In this document: positions 12,411-23,745 of the stretch, one piece after another
Layout of the letters: the number at the start of each line of letters is the position of its first letter
Numbering within the stretch: position 1 is the stretch's first letter
Assembly: GCA_028829895.1 (NCBI GenBank)
Contig: CM054177.1
Span: forward strand, 39,491,564-39,555,563
Source of the DNA: Sinotaia quadrata
Taxonomy: Eukaryota > Mollusca > Gastropoda > Architaenioglossa > Viviparidae
Length of the DNA stretch: 64,000 nucleotides
Direction of reading: 5' to 3'
Program-made: the position numbers and the translations under genes
Notes under the pieces: model-generated
Database searches by the model: none
What the model was told of the DNA's origin: nothing
What the model saw: only the letters and a program-made list of their open reading frames with translations

Positions 12411-12640
12411 GATTAATTATTACCAAATTATTCCAGAGTAGAAAGCTGACAAAGTATGACTAAACAAACACTGCCATAATTTTGTTTATCAAAAGGCTTA
12501 AAAAGTATCACTAAACAAACACTGCCATACTTTTGTTTATATCAAAAGGCTTAAAAAGTATCACTAAACAAACACTGCCCTAATGTTGTTTATATCAACA
12601 GGCTTAAAACGTGAGACTGAAAAATGTTCACTATCATGTA
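12411..12640. repeat. Diverged continuation of the 53-bp array right of the LTR
   Basis: ACTAAACAAACACTGCC recurs three times with TTGTTTATATCAAAAGGCTT in place of the left-side TGTATGTATTACAGGGCT. It is clearly the same family as 11008-11328 but more diverged. Confidence 0.85.
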
Positions 12641-13061
12641 ATCAGAAACATTCTAGGATAGATGTATGAGGCAAGCTTCAACCCACATAATAATTATATA
12701 TCCAAGCAGAGTTATACAAATATATTAAGGAATTTGTAAACTGATTCATATTTTCCAAAATACGTTTCTGCAATTATATTTTATTAAATGCAAATTATTA
12801 CAAAAACATCCATCGTTAGTCTTGTACAATTATTATCATTGCAGTGACTTTATGTTTCCGAATTTGTTAATCTGCATTTGTGCAAAGTCTTTTATTAAAT
12901 TATTGCAATCTAAAATTGCTGGAGAAGTAACAATAGCAATTACAATTCAATGCTCCCTTACCACGTGTCGCTACTAAGGTCAAAGTTTACCAAGATCTGA
13001 CACCAATTATGACGTTCAGACATAAAGACTCTGGGACAGTAAGACATTGAAAGACAGTCAC
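12641..13061. other. Unique AT-rich spacer
   Basis: No repeat or gene recognised. A fading edge of the next array may begin near 13000. Confidence 0.5.
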
Positions 13062-13472
13062 ATTAATTAAGCCATTGACACACTAAACAAAGAAAAACGG
13101 ACACATTAAGCCATTGATACACCAAACAAAGAAAAACGGACACATTAAGCCATTGATACACCAAACAAAGAAAAACGGACACATTAAGCCATTGATACAC
13201 CAAACAAAGAAAAACGGGTACATTAAGCCATTGATACACCAAACAAAGAAAAACGGGTACATTAAGCCATTGATACACCAAACAAAGAAAAACGGGTACA
13301 TTAAGCCATTGATACACTAAACAAAGAAAAACGGACACATTAAGCCATTGATACACTAAACAAAGAAAAACAGGTACATTAAGCCATTGATACACCAAAC
13401 AAAGAAAAACGGGTACATTAAGCCATTGATACACCAAACAAAGAAAAACGGGTACATTAAGCCATTGATACA
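13062..13472. repeat. 39-bp minisatellite, about 10.5 copies
   Basis: Units contain ACATTAAGCCATTGATACAC and AAACAAAGAAAAACGGGT. Two sub-types (CGGACAC and CGGGTAC) are arranged in blocks, which suggests segmental duplication of groups of units. 39 bp is 13 codons, giving the spurious 136-codon minus frame. Confidence 0.96.
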
Positions 13473-14759
13473 CAATGACACAAAAATAGTAGTAAGCTAC
13501 TGTTGGATAATGAAAATACTGGACGCACTAGATCACTTGAATACTGGGTGTTGGTACCCCGTAAGAAATACACATCAATTGAGGTCAACTCATTTCAGCC
13601 CACAGAGGAAAGGTCCTCACAGATAGAAGACGGACAAGATGGATGGACAGACAGACACAAAGACGGACATGATGACCATGATTAAATGAATTTTACATGG
13701 AATGGAGATGATAAGAACTGACACAAAACAGATGAAAATTAATAAAATATTTATATAAAGAATTAAAACAAATTAAAAAATAGAAACAACAATAAATTAC
13801 TAAATCAACATATTACAGTTCCCTTAATGACGATCAGAGAAAGGTTTAGCCTTCTCTAGCTAGTTAGGTTTCCCTATAAATTCATATAGTTTCTTCTCAG
13901 TTCTCCAATAACAAAATTTCCACAATGTTTCCACTATCAACAGATTTGCACAAAGTCCCAATAGTTCCTACAGGATTAGAGAATCGTTCTCACACTCTTG
14001 GCCAAATATACTATTTTCATTTAACTTAGTTACACTGGCAGAGTCAGCATTGTCACTCTCTGAGTCTACGTAGACTTCCTCTCCTAAGCAACGTAATATG
14101 GCATTCTTATGAACCAATGGCTTCAGCAAACTGATGCCAACAAGAGAAGCAATGCTATCAAGATGCAAGCCTCCAAACATATGGTTAAAATTCAATCTTT
14201 GGTCCCAAATATTAGAGATGATTTTGAAATGAAAATGCCCCATTTCTACACTTACAAATGGAAACGTTGTTTTCATTTCCTAAAAGGATTTAAAAACAAT
14301 AATTGTGATGCACATTATTACTCTAGAGTTCCAGCAGAATGAGTGTAGATGTCTTCATATCTTTGAGGTATTAAAAGATATTGTACATTTTTACTCTAGA
14401 AGGCTATGGAAGATTGAGGTGAAAATCAATTCACACATATTGCTACCAAACATAAGTGGAAGAATATTGCGAGCACATAATCCAAGGTTTATGACAACAT
14501 TTAAATTAACGGAAAAACACAACTATTGTGGTTATATCTTAATGTTGTTACAGCTACTCTTTTAGTAATGTAGGTGAGATTGCTGATTAGTTTTTTTAAT
14601 GCAATTATGCACCTGTCATGCATATCTCATTGCAAATGCGTTCACTGTGTTCGTAGAATAATGCTGACTACACAGTTTTCAAAATCCCTGATTAGTGAGA
14701 GCAGACCCCAAATTATATTTCTTCATACCGAACAGTCTTATAAAACAAATAGACACAAA
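13473..14759. other. 1.3 kb unique sequence
   Basis: No tandem structure. A 102-codon minus frame (13968-14276) has an acidic Ser/Asp-rich tail and a plus frame overlaps it (14109-14342). Neither shows a known domain, start context or splice logic. A decayed DNA transposon is possible but nothing decisive is visible. Confidence 0.4.
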
Positions 14760-15112
14760 AAGCATTCTAAATGTGTCTTGCTCGTCAGCCAGTAGCGTAG
14801 GTGCAATTTTGCCCGATCAGCATTCTAAATGTGTCTTGCTCCTCAACTAGTACTGTAGGTGCAATTTTGCCCGATCAACATTCTAAATGTGTCTTGCTCC
14901 TCAACTAGTACTGTAGGTGCAATTTTGCCTGATCAGCATTCTAAATGTGACTTGCTCCTCAGCCAGTACTGTAGGTGCAATTTTGCCCGATCAGCATTCT
15001 AAATGTGTCTTGCTCCTCAACTAGTACTGTAGGTGCAATTTTGCCCGATCAGCATTCAAAATGTGACTTGCTCCTCAGCCAGTAGTGGAGGTGTAATCTT
15101 GCCCCCGATCAA
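14760..15112. repeat. 58-bp minisatellite, 6 copies
   Basis: Units contain AGCATTCTAAATGTGTCTTG and GTAGGTGCAATTTTGCCCGA. Edge copies are the most diverged. Confidence 0.94.
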
Positions 15113-15489
15113 AATGGCACTATTCCTACTTGGCCTGCTTTTGAAAACAAACGAAACGGAGATTAATAACAACTGTTCATAATAATATAACACAATACAA
15201 ATATGCAGAGATTAAAGATATAATGCAACATAAAGTCAAATTAATGCAATTTTAATACACAGTATTGGTATTTATAATTAGATTAATAGAAATGTAAAAA
15301 TCAATAATAAAACACGACAGAATTACACTGAGATTAACGATGGTGCACATTAAAGGCAGATTAATTGCGATATCAGTTTTTTTTTTGTTTAAGCAATTAG
15401 CGTATATGCAGATTAATCAACTACTTCATTAAGTAAGTAATAATGCTAGATATGCTGATAAGTAATGAGGGTTAGATTTGCCAAAATTA
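15113..15489. repeat. Decayed array with GAGATTAA/AGATTAAT motif
   Basis: GAGATTAA or AGATTAAT recurs at about 40-65 base intervals with TAATGCAA and ACACAGTAT phrases. It is weak and could be an old array or chance in AT-rich DNA. Confidence 0.35.
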
Positions 15490-16076
15490 TGGTCTCTTTA
15501 TGCTTGACACTATTATTACCACAATTATAGGTCTCTTTATGCTTGACACTATTATTACCACAATTATAGGTCTCTTTATGCTTGACACTATTATTACCAC
15601 AATTAAAGGTCTCTTTATGCTTGACACTATTATTACCACAATTATAGGTCTCATTGTGCTTGACACTATTATTACCACAATTAAAGGTCTCTTTATGCTT
15701 GACACTATTATTACCACAATTATAGGTCTCATTGTGCTGCACACTATTCTTACCACAACTATGAGTCTCCTTCTGCTTGACTCTATTGTTACCACAGCTA
15801 TGGATCTCATTGTGTTCGACACAATTGTTACCACAGTTATGGGTCACATTATGCTTGACACTATTGTTACGAGTCTCCTTATTCTTGACACTATTATTAC
15901 CACAATTATAGGTCTCTTTATGCTTGACACTATTGTTACGAGTCTCCTTATTCTTGACACTATTATTACCACAATTATAGGTCTCTTTATGCTTGACACT
16001 ATTGTTACGAGTCTCCTTATTCTTGACACTATTATTACCACAATTATAGGTCTCTTTATGTTTGGCACTATTGACA
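15490..16076. repeat. 39-bp minisatellite passing into 69-bp higher-order repeats
   Basis: The left part has 39-bp units with CTTGACACTATTATTACCAC and AATTATAGGTCTCTTTATG. The centre (15730-15850) is diverged. The right part (about 15850-16070) is three exact copies of a 69-bp dimer that adds ATTGTTACGAGTCTCCTTAT. Both 39 and 69 are multiples of three, hence the spurious 218-codon plus frame. Confidence 0.95.
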
Positions 16077-16229
16077 CAAGATTTTATTCAAATCATGTTG
16101 TCGAAGTGATTTGCCAAATGCGTGTCTACAATACACTAAAGTATAACGATATATAACAGCTTTTCTAATAGCTGTTATCTGAGTGTTACAAATGTAAGTA
16201 CTTACACTCTAATATATACAATGACAGAT
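16077..16229. other. Short unique spacer
   Basis: Nothing recognised. It contains a small inverted repeat (ACAGCTTTTCTAATAGCTGT, 16157-16176). Confidence 0.4.
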
Positions 16230-17345
16230 GGTTATTCGGGTGTCATGTTGACCTTCGCGCCGGTTATGCTAACTATGTCATCCTCTTATGATATATTATG
16301 CTAATTGTACTTGTCGTGTATCTATTAAGGCAATTATACTTGTCACTCCCAATGATATATTATGCTAATTGTACTTGTCGTGTATCTATTAAGGCAATTA
16401 TACTTGTCATCTCCCGATGATATATTAAGCACCCACATGGATATATCATACTAATTGTCCTCACCTAAAGATATATTATGGTAACTGTATATTTCATCTG
16501 CAAGGATATATTATGTTAACTATACTTGTCACCTCCCAGGGAAATAATAAGCTAAGTATACTAGTTATCCCACAAGGGAAATATTAAGCTAAGTATACAT
16601 TTCATCCGCAAAGGATACAATATGCTAAGTATACTTTCCTTCCCCGGGATACATTATGCTAACTTCTTGTCAAGCGCACACACGCCATAGATCTGTTATG
16701 TTAATCATATTTGTCATCACCTAGTGATACATTATGCTAACTATACTTGTCATGCACACACACGCCATAGATCTGTTATGTTAATCATATTTGTCATCAC
16801 CCAGTGATGCATTAAGATAACTATACTTGTCATGCACACACACGCCATAGATCTGTTATGTTAATCATAATTGTCATCACCCAGTGATGCATTAAGATAA
16901 CTATACTTGTCATGCACACACACGCCATAGATCTGTTATGTTAATCATATTTGTCAGCATCCAGTGATACATTATGCTAACTATACTTGTCATGCACACA
17001 CACGCCATAGATCTGTTATGTTAATCATATTTGTCAGCATCCAGTGATACATTATGCTAACTATATACTTGACATCCCCATGGGATATACTATGCTGTAT
17101 TATCCTTAATGGTATATTATGCTAACTAATCCTTATCCCCAAAACGATATATATATATTATGCTAACTAAACCTTATCCCCCAAACGATATATATTATGC
17201 TAACTATACATGTAACTCCTAGGAATATATTATGTTATATATTTGACATCCCGAGAAATATGTTATGCTATCTATATTTGTCATCATCCAGAATATATTA
17301 AGCTAAGTATATCTGTTATCTCCTAGGGATTCATAATGATGCTTG
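16230..17345. repeat. 40-45 bp degenerate array with an 80-bp higher-order core
   Basis: GATATATTATGCTAACTATA with ACTTGTCATC recurs throughout. At about 16675-17060 two diverged units have become fused into an 80-bp unit (CACACGCCATAGATCTGTTA and a CCAGTGATACATTATGC part) repeated about five times almost exactly. Flanking copies are old and irregular. Confidence 0.9.
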
Positions 17346-17560
17346 GCATGATGTGATTGACCTATATCTCGACTGTAATGTACTTTAACAAATTAAAGTA
17401 CATACTCACGAACATAAACATCATTGCTATTAGTAACATGATACAATTCATAATAGTGAATAGACATATACAATTATATTAAATGAATTTGTATTAATAA
17501 CTGGATTGCCTTAAAGTAATTTCAACTTATGTTTTAGTTCTTGAGAAAATGATATTGTTT
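17346..17560. other. AT-rich unique spacer
   Basis: No feature recognised. Confidence 0.45.
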
Positions 17561-18110
17561 AAATATAAACTGTAGAGTGTGTCTGTATAAATAAAAAGTA
17601 TTTTATGTTAATTTTTATTTTCTATTGATTTATTTCTATATTTGTAATTGTGCAAATTCACTTCCTTTCATTTTGCTTATATATAAACTATAGAATATGG
17701 CCGTATGTATAGAAAGTATTTTATGCTAATTTTTATTTTGTATCGATTTATTTCTATATTTGTAATTGTACCTTTAAATATAAATATAATTTCTATTTTG
17801 TATTGATTTATTTCTAGATTTGTAGTTGCATCTTTAAATATAATTATGTTTCTATTATTTTTTTATTTATTTCTAGATTTGTAATTGTACTTTAAAATAT
17901 AAATATAATTTCTATTTTGTATTGATTTATTTATAGATTTCTTATTGTACTTTTGTAATTTCTATTTTGTATTGATTTATTTCTAGATTTCTAATTGTAT
18001 TTTTAAATATAATTTCTATTTTGTATTGATTTATTTCTAGATTTCTAATTGTAGTTTTAAATATAATTTCTATTTTGTATTGATTTATTTCTAGATTTGT
18101 AAATGTGCTT
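17561..18110. repeat. About 54-bp T-rich minisatellite, 9-10 copies
   Basis: Units carry TTTCTATTTTGTATTGATTT, ATTTCTAGATTTGTAATTGT and TTTAAATATAA. Lengths vary by internal deletion. Left copies (17561-17760) are longer and contain ATATAAACTATAGAATATG. Confidence 0.9.
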
Positions 18111-18446
18111 TCAAAACAGATAAAGTGTGTTAATGAGCAAATTGAAAACAGAAATGTTATAGAAGAGAGATGGTAAAAGACCGTTTTGGGCCGTTTGGGG
18201 TATTTTTGTTTATTTAAATTCCTTTACAGTCAAGTAATTGTGTTTATATTAATTTTAAATGTTTAAGAAAAAATATGTATCCATTTTTAATCCTTGTTTA
18301 GATCACTGATTTATCAGTATTTATACATACGGCAAAATGTTCCTTGACCGATATGTCTATATCTCAGTTCTATTCCTGTCTTAAGGATCAAATATTGTTG
18401 TTCAATGTTTATTATCCAAAAACTAAACAACTTAATATTTTTGGAA
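18111..18446. other. AT-rich unique spacer
   Basis: No gene or repeat recognised. Confidence 0.45.
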
Positions 18447-18600
18447 AATCATTTGTTTCATTTGCATACATTTTAAGACCATTCAGTAAACAGTGTGTTT
18501 CTATTGACTAACACATGTAAAATCATTTGTTTCATTTGCATACATTTTTAAGACCATTCAGTAAACAGTGTGTTGCTTTTGACTAACACATGTACATTCA
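18447..18600. repeat. 74-bp tandem duplication
   Basis: AAAATCATTTGTTTCATTTG through TTGACTAACACATGT occurs twice, differing by one T insertion and two substitutions. Confidence 0.92.
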
Positions 18601-18643
18601 TTCTAGTCGTTTCTTTTCTCCAGCACACTAGGTATGATATTTT

Positions 18644-18645
<2 letters not shown>

Positions 18646-18691
<46 letters not shown>

Positions 18692-18700
18692 GTGTGTGTC
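18646..18700. repeat. Palindromic microsatellite (AC)n-(AT)n-(GT)n
   Basis: An AC run, then a TA run, then TGTGTGTG gives a near-perfect inverted repeat able to fold into a hairpin. Confidence 0.93.
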
Positions 18701-19563
18701 ATTGTCATACTAGATTACTAGAGTAATCCTTCCTTGGTTAACATCAAAATAAATAATTGATAGAAGGTAACGTAATGAAGAACGTCAACTCCTAGAGCTT
18801 TTAAAATCTTAGTAGTTCGTTCCTAAGATAACATAATCCTAAACAGGAAAAATACATTTGTGCACTTAAAATAGATTTCATGAAATAATCAACAGCAAAA
18901 TGCAGAGATTGTTTGATCTGTCTGATTCGACATGAGCTATCATTGAACCAAATGTTCCTTTCACTGGTCTTGTCTGCCCGTTTATGGCGTGGTCCATTAT
19001 TTAGGCTGTGTTTAAAGGACATATTATATCCTAATTACACACATTTTACCTCGGGTCATTAGAGATCAAATGAGGAAAAAGAGTGTGTGCTCCACAGCAA
19101 TGTCCTTTGCCTGGGATATAATGGTACCCGGTGCTACATAGTGACGTCATAGATCAATAGATTGATAAATCGATTGGGTTTACAGAATTCTTTCGATTCC
19201 AGAAGCGAAGCACATAGAACTCAAAAGAAAAACCACCACAAGACCTCAGTTCTAAAATACACTTCCGTTACTTGAAAACTTTGATTTATCCTGTTATTTT
19301 TTGCAAGGGACAGAAATAGAAAATGTTCCCACCATGTGCACAGCATTAGCAGTGACAAGGCAGCCGGAAATACTCCAGTGACGTAAGTGCCCATTTATCG
19401 AGAGAGTGCTGGACAAAAGTCTCGCGTTCTGCATTCTAGATCAAGTAGATTACATTGCTATGGCGAGCTTTCCACACTAAGTAAAATTATTTCTTGCCCT
19501 ATCAATGTAGTTCTAGACCACTGTCAATATAACAGTTATGTATTATTTTATCTCGCTTTTAGT
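18701..19563. other. Unique sequence with a CRE-like octamer
   Basis: No array. TGACGTCA, the full palindromic cAMP-response octamer, lies at 19142-19149. No gene model is visible beside it, so function is not claimed. A 79-codon plus frame running into the CT array is not supported. Confidence 0.4.
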
Positions 19564-19564
19564 A

Positions 19565-19622
<58 letters not shown>
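19564..19622. repeat. (CT)n microsatellite
   Basis: Uninterrupted TC run of about 57 bases. Confidence 0.97.
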
Positions 19623-19624
<2 letters not shown>

Positions 19625-20325
19625 GAGCTCTCCATTATACTATATGCATACCGAGCCGTGTTTCTCTGTGAAGAACTGTGAATCTCATTGTAAAGCAAAC
19701 GTGTTTTAAAGTCATTTAAATACAAGTACTTGGAAAACCCAAACTAAATATCGCACTGCAAATACCCAAGCAAAATGACTCACGAAAAGAAACCCAAACA
19801 AAGGACACAATAGAAATACACCAAGAAAACCCAAAAGACTCACGAAAAGAAACCCAAACAAAGGACACAATAGAAATACACCAAGAAAACCCAAACAAAG
19901 GACACAATAGAAATACACCAAGAAATGACAAACTACAAGCATCAGAATAAAATAACACATTTGAAAAAATGACCCACTAGAAACAACCTCAAATGAGACA
20001 TGCTAGAAATACCGAAACCAAAAGTTGCACACTAATTGACACATTATAAATTCCCAAACAAACTGGCACAAGATAAATACTCCAACAAAGGACAAAGTAG
20101 ACACGTCAGAACAAAATTACACATTAGTAAAATACGCCAGAAAATAAAAATTGACATTAGAAACACCCCCAAAAACAATGACATGCTAGAAATACCGAAA
20201 CAAGAGATAAACAAACAAAATGACAAGCTATATTTAAAAGCAAAATATACTCAAACAAAATCATACACTGGGAACTCCAAATCAAGCTGACACGCTAAAA
20301 ATACCGAAAACATTACACAATAAAA
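19623..20325. repeat. Degenerate array with a homogeneous left core
   Basis: AAAGGACACAATAGAAATAC and ACCAAGAAAACCCAAA repeat in units of about 37-60 bp at 19740-19925. Rightward relatives (ACACATTAGTAAAATACGCC, GACATGCTAGAAATACCGAA) decay up to the LINE tail. Open frames on both strands are repeat artefacts. Confidence 0.85.
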
Positions 20326-20344
20326 ATATTATTATTATTCTATC

Positions 20345-21540
20345 TTTGTTTCACGACTTCTGTTGATTGTAGGTTGCGAATCAAAGTCCATGAATCTTAC
20401 TAAGATTCTGGGAGAACCAAGATCTTACGGAAGATGTGAGCACTTCCAGGTAGTGGGGCAATTCTGTGTTTCCAGTGGTTTCTTCAGATAGCCTTCAAAC
20501 TCAGAGGTTATGTTATCAAAGATCCTATCACTTCATGTATTACTTCTGCCTTTACATTCCACAGTTTCTGGATTTCTAATCTAAGATCCTGATATTTTTT
20601 CTAGTTTTTCTTTCCTTTGTTTTTATCACTTGGAACAGCAACATCAAAGCTTGCAGTAGTTCCTGTCTGGTTTTCGCGCAGCAATACCTCAATCTGTTAT
20701 TACCTCAAAGTCCTACAGTATTTTGAGTTCTTCTATCCCAGTGATTGTTTCTAGTTTGTGCAATCATGCTCTTTCCGGGGCTTTTACTCCATGGACCTCA
20801 CATAAGTTTCTATGTATGAGTTTGCATTCTCTTACAGACTCAAATTCACATTCTGTGTTGTTTCATCCATGGCTTTGCAGAGTCTGCATTTGGAATCATT
20901 TGATTTGATTTTTATTCTGTTATGTGTGATATTGTGTTTAGTGGTTGATCTTAAGCAGCTGGTATGGGTTGATTGTTTTGTTGATGTTTCATCGGCTCGT
21001 CGCACATGCTGGCTATGGAGAGGTGTTTGGGTCCAACTATTTGCTAATGCCTGCTTTGTTGGTTTCTTTCATGTTTCTTTGTCTGTGTGGGTTGGTATAA
21101 TCCACTCTTCTGTACTGCTTCTCTCAGTTGCTCATCTTTGTTATTGGTATAATCCACTCTTCTGTACTGCTTCTCTCAGTTGCTCATCTTTGTTATTGGT
21201 ATAATCCACCCATCTGTACTGCTTCTCTCAGTTGCTCATCTTTGTTATTGGTATAATCCACTCGTCTGCACTGCTTCTCTCAGTTGCTCATCTTTGTTAT
21301 TGGTATAATCCACTCATCTGTACTGCTTCTCTCAGTTGCTCATCTTTGTTATTATTCGAGATGTAGTCCACAATGTCTTCAATGACATCTTTGATTTTCT
21401 TGTGTCATCTATTCCCATATTCCGAGATACGTTGGGCCTGTCTTTTGAGTGTAAGGCTTTATGTACTGTGAGTAGCTTTCTTGCTTTTCTGTCCTGATTA
21501 TATTTTTAATTTGCTGTCCAATCTATAACAGTATAGCCTA
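20345..21540 (-). pseudogene. LINE C-terminal zinc-knuckle and endonuclease relic
   Basis: Minus-strand remnants include VIDWTAN and TRKLLTVHKALH-like sequence near 21.45-21.52 kb and SNDSKCRLC (about 20.9 kb), which keeps the first two Cys of a CCHC-type knuckle. The FDVAVPSDKNKGKK block holds an Asp expected in the endonuclease active region, and SAHIFRKIL lies near the end. Stops and frameshifts throughout. Part of the sequence has been tandemly amplified (21091-21350). Confidence 0.75.
21091..21350. repeat. 52-bp array made from LINE coding sequence, 5 copies
   Basis: Units carry TGGTATAATCCACTC and CTCAGTTGCTCATCTTTGTT. On minus the unit contains the LINE phrase NNKDEQLREAV, so the array arose inside the element. 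52 is not a multiple of three, so expansion must have come after coding was lost or would itself have destroyed it. Confidence 0.92.
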
Positions 21541-21549
21541 TTACAAGTA

Positions 21550-21556
21550 GTGTGTG

Positions 21557-21645
<89 letters not shown>
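21550..21645. repeat. (TG)n microsatellite inside the LINE
   Basis: About 95 bases of TG with one TTTG interruption, lying between the reverse transcriptase thumb and the conserved VIDWT segment of the LINE relic. Confidence 0.97.
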
Positions 21646-21646
<1 letters not shown>

Positions 21647-21654
21647 ATCATTTT

Positions 21655-22920
21655 AGGGCTTGCATTTTATTAAAACCGTTTAGCTTGGACTTGAGGATTT
21701 GTCTAACCCGTTTTTCATACTTTCTATTTATATCGAACGTTGGACTTCACTAGGCATATTTTCTTGATGTTGTAATATTCCCTGGTATTTATATTCTTTT
21801 CCCATTGAAACACCGTTGATTTTTCAGAATTAGAGGCCCATTTGATCTTGCCTTAGACGATGATTCTTCCGTATTTCGCAAGGCCGAAATTCAAATGTCC
21901 TTACTGCAACCGTTGACAGACTTTTATTGTATAGCTTTAGATCTTCCATATACAGTAAATGGCTGATAACCTGCCCTGATTTCATTTTGTAGCCTAATCC
22001 GGTTATCAGGATACCTGAATCAGGGGATTAAGGGCAATGCAGAAAGCAGTGATGGTAGGGAATCACCTTGAAAGATTGTATTGGTATGTCTACAATTTCT
22101 ATATTACTTCATGTTGGGGTTATTTCCAGCTTTTCATTGACACTTAGATTAGATTTTGTGTTTATGGTGTTATCTTGCATACTGTTATTGGTTCAAGTAT
22201 CCACGAATATGGATGTGTCATAGGCCTTTTGAGAGTCAGTTCATGCCATTGTAAGATTTGTTCTTTATTTCTTGTTGTCAGTAACTATGGCCTTATTAAT
22301 TGAAATAATTGGTCATCGGATTGTCTACTGCCTGGTCTAGCACCCTTTGTTCATTGGTGAGTAGTTTATTTGTTTCAAGGTGAGACATGATTTTATCTTA
22401 TATAATTGTGATAGTAACTTCCAGATAGTTGATAGTTATTTGATTGCTTAGTGTATTAAAATTATATGGCTCTTTCATAATCAGGCTCGTTGTTCTTTGT
22501 ACCATCTTATCTGGCATGTTTGTGTAGTACATCTTCAACACGTGTGCTGTGTAAGATGTTGCAAACATAATATTTGTATTAGGTTTAGGCCTTGGACTTT
22601 CTCGTTTGCCATTTTTCTCATCTTTTTTAATTACCTTCTTTTTTTTTTGGGGGGGGGTCTGTCACATTGCATTGTTGAGGTGTGTCTTTATGGTCTTCTT
22701 GCAGTTCCTTAATACACTGGCTGGGGTATTATTCATGTTAGAATTGCTTCATACGGTCCTGGTATCCTGAAAGTTTGGCATCTGTTTTTCTGTTCTAGAA
22801 TATCCTTCAATTCCTGGTATAATCTTCCAGGGCCAGTTTTGAATATTTTGTTCTGTTGGAATTGCTGGCCTTTATCCCTTCAGATGGTATCTGAGTCCTA
22901 GTAGCCTTTGTTTTGCATCT
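21655..22920 (-). pseudogene. Reverse transcriptase relic of the LINE
   Basis: Three reading frames must be combined to follow the reverse transcriptase, so no protein can be made. The catalytic YxDD box reads Y-M-E-D at 21930-21956 (first Asp replaced by Glu). The upstream GDS box at about 22061 and the palm box at 22216-22253 are recognisable. The thumb segment ends with KSKLNGFNKMQALK just before the TG microsatellite. The neighbouring array and TG tract lie between this domain and the endonuclease half. Confidence 0.8.
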
Positions 22921-23328
22921 TATATTGTTGTCTTAACGTTTCTGTAATTGAGATGATATTTCTTTACTATTAATCTTTCAATTGAATTTTATTATGCTTT
23001 GCTGTTCTCATTTTCCTTTTATTCTTGTCTTCCGTGCTAGTAATAATGGTTCTTTGTTTGAATTGCTTTTGTTTTAGCTTTGTAGCCTTCTTCATGGGAT
23101 TCTGCTTACATGTGATTTATTGTTGCCTATGTCATTTTTTATGTCTTCTAACAGGTATTGTTATTCTTCAGTAAGATCATTGGTTATTTCTCCAGTGTCG
23201 TCGTCAACTGGATTTGCTTGTTGTGGTGTTCTGGAAGTTTCATTGTCTTCTATTTGAGCGAAATAGTTTGTGATAGCTTGTTGCTGCTTTTAGCCTTTGT
23301 CGTTCTAGGGCTGTAAAAAGACTATTTT

Positions 23329-23383
23329 ATATGATATCATCATCACCACCACCATTATTGTCGTCGTCGTCATCATTATCAGC
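23329..23383. repeat. Triplet-rich ATC/ACC/GTC tract
   Basis: TCATCATCACCACCACC then GTCGTCGTCGTC. Short imperfect trinucleotide repeats at the junction of the LINE 5' side and the next array. Confidence 0.85.
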
Positions 23384-23434
23384 ATCTAGATTACGGATTT
23401 TTCTAAACTTCCGACTAATATGTTGTCCTTCGAC

Positions 23435-23745
23435 TGACAAACTAAAGGCTGGCCTAACAAATGGTTTTCTTGTTGACAAACTAAAGGCTGGCCTAACAAA
23501 TGGTTTTCTTGTTGTTGACAAACTAAAGGCTGGCCTAACTAATGGTTTTCTTGTTGTTGACAAACTAAAGGCTGGCCTAACTAATGGTTTTCTTGTTGTT
23601 GACAAACTAAAGGCTGGCCTAACAAATGGTTTTCTTGTTGTTGACAAACTAAAGGCTGGCCTAACTAATGGTTTTCTTGTTGTTGACAAACTAAAGGATG
23701 GCCTAACTAATGGTTTTCATGTTGTTGACAAACTAAAGGATGGTA
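23435..23745. repeat. 42-bp minisatellite, about 7 copies
   Basis: Units contain GACAAACTAAAGGCTGGCCT and AATGGTTTTCTTGTTGTT. The first copy lacks a GTT. 42 bp is 14 stop-free codons on both strands, giving spurious frames of 120-142 codons. Confidence 0.96.

Larger units (their letters stand above)
20326..23305 (-). mobile_element. Decayed R2/R4-type non-LTR retrotransposon (LINE)
   Basis: Read on minus, fragments in the correct order match the family that carries reverse transcriptase followed by a zinc-knuckle and restriction-like endonuclease. In order: an N-terminal Lys/Gln-rich part (23.3-22.6 kb), fingers with MSHLETNKLL (about 22.4 kb), a palm block resembling YQKAYD (about 22.2 kb), FQGDS (about 22.06 kb), YMEDLKLY (21930-21956), KSKLNG and CRLC. 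Endonuclease-type FDVAVPSD (about 20.63-20.66 kb) and YQDLRLEIQKLW (about 20.55-20.6 kb) follow. The 3' end on minus abuts an (AAT)n-like tail at 20326-20340. Many stops and frameshifts and a 5-unit array interrupt it. The family call is from motif memory. Confidence 0.85.

Noticed and set aside
13968..14342. 102-codon minus and 77-codon plus overlapping frames as genes
   Set aside because: No domain, no splice or promoter support, and the two overlap on opposite strands; lengths are plausible by chance.
15446..16156. Frames of 115-218 codons on both strands
   Set aside because: Produced by 39- and 69-bp units, both multiples of three.
19142..19149. TGACGTCA as a functional promoter element
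   Set aside because: A single octamer with no gene model nearby; expected by chance at this scale.
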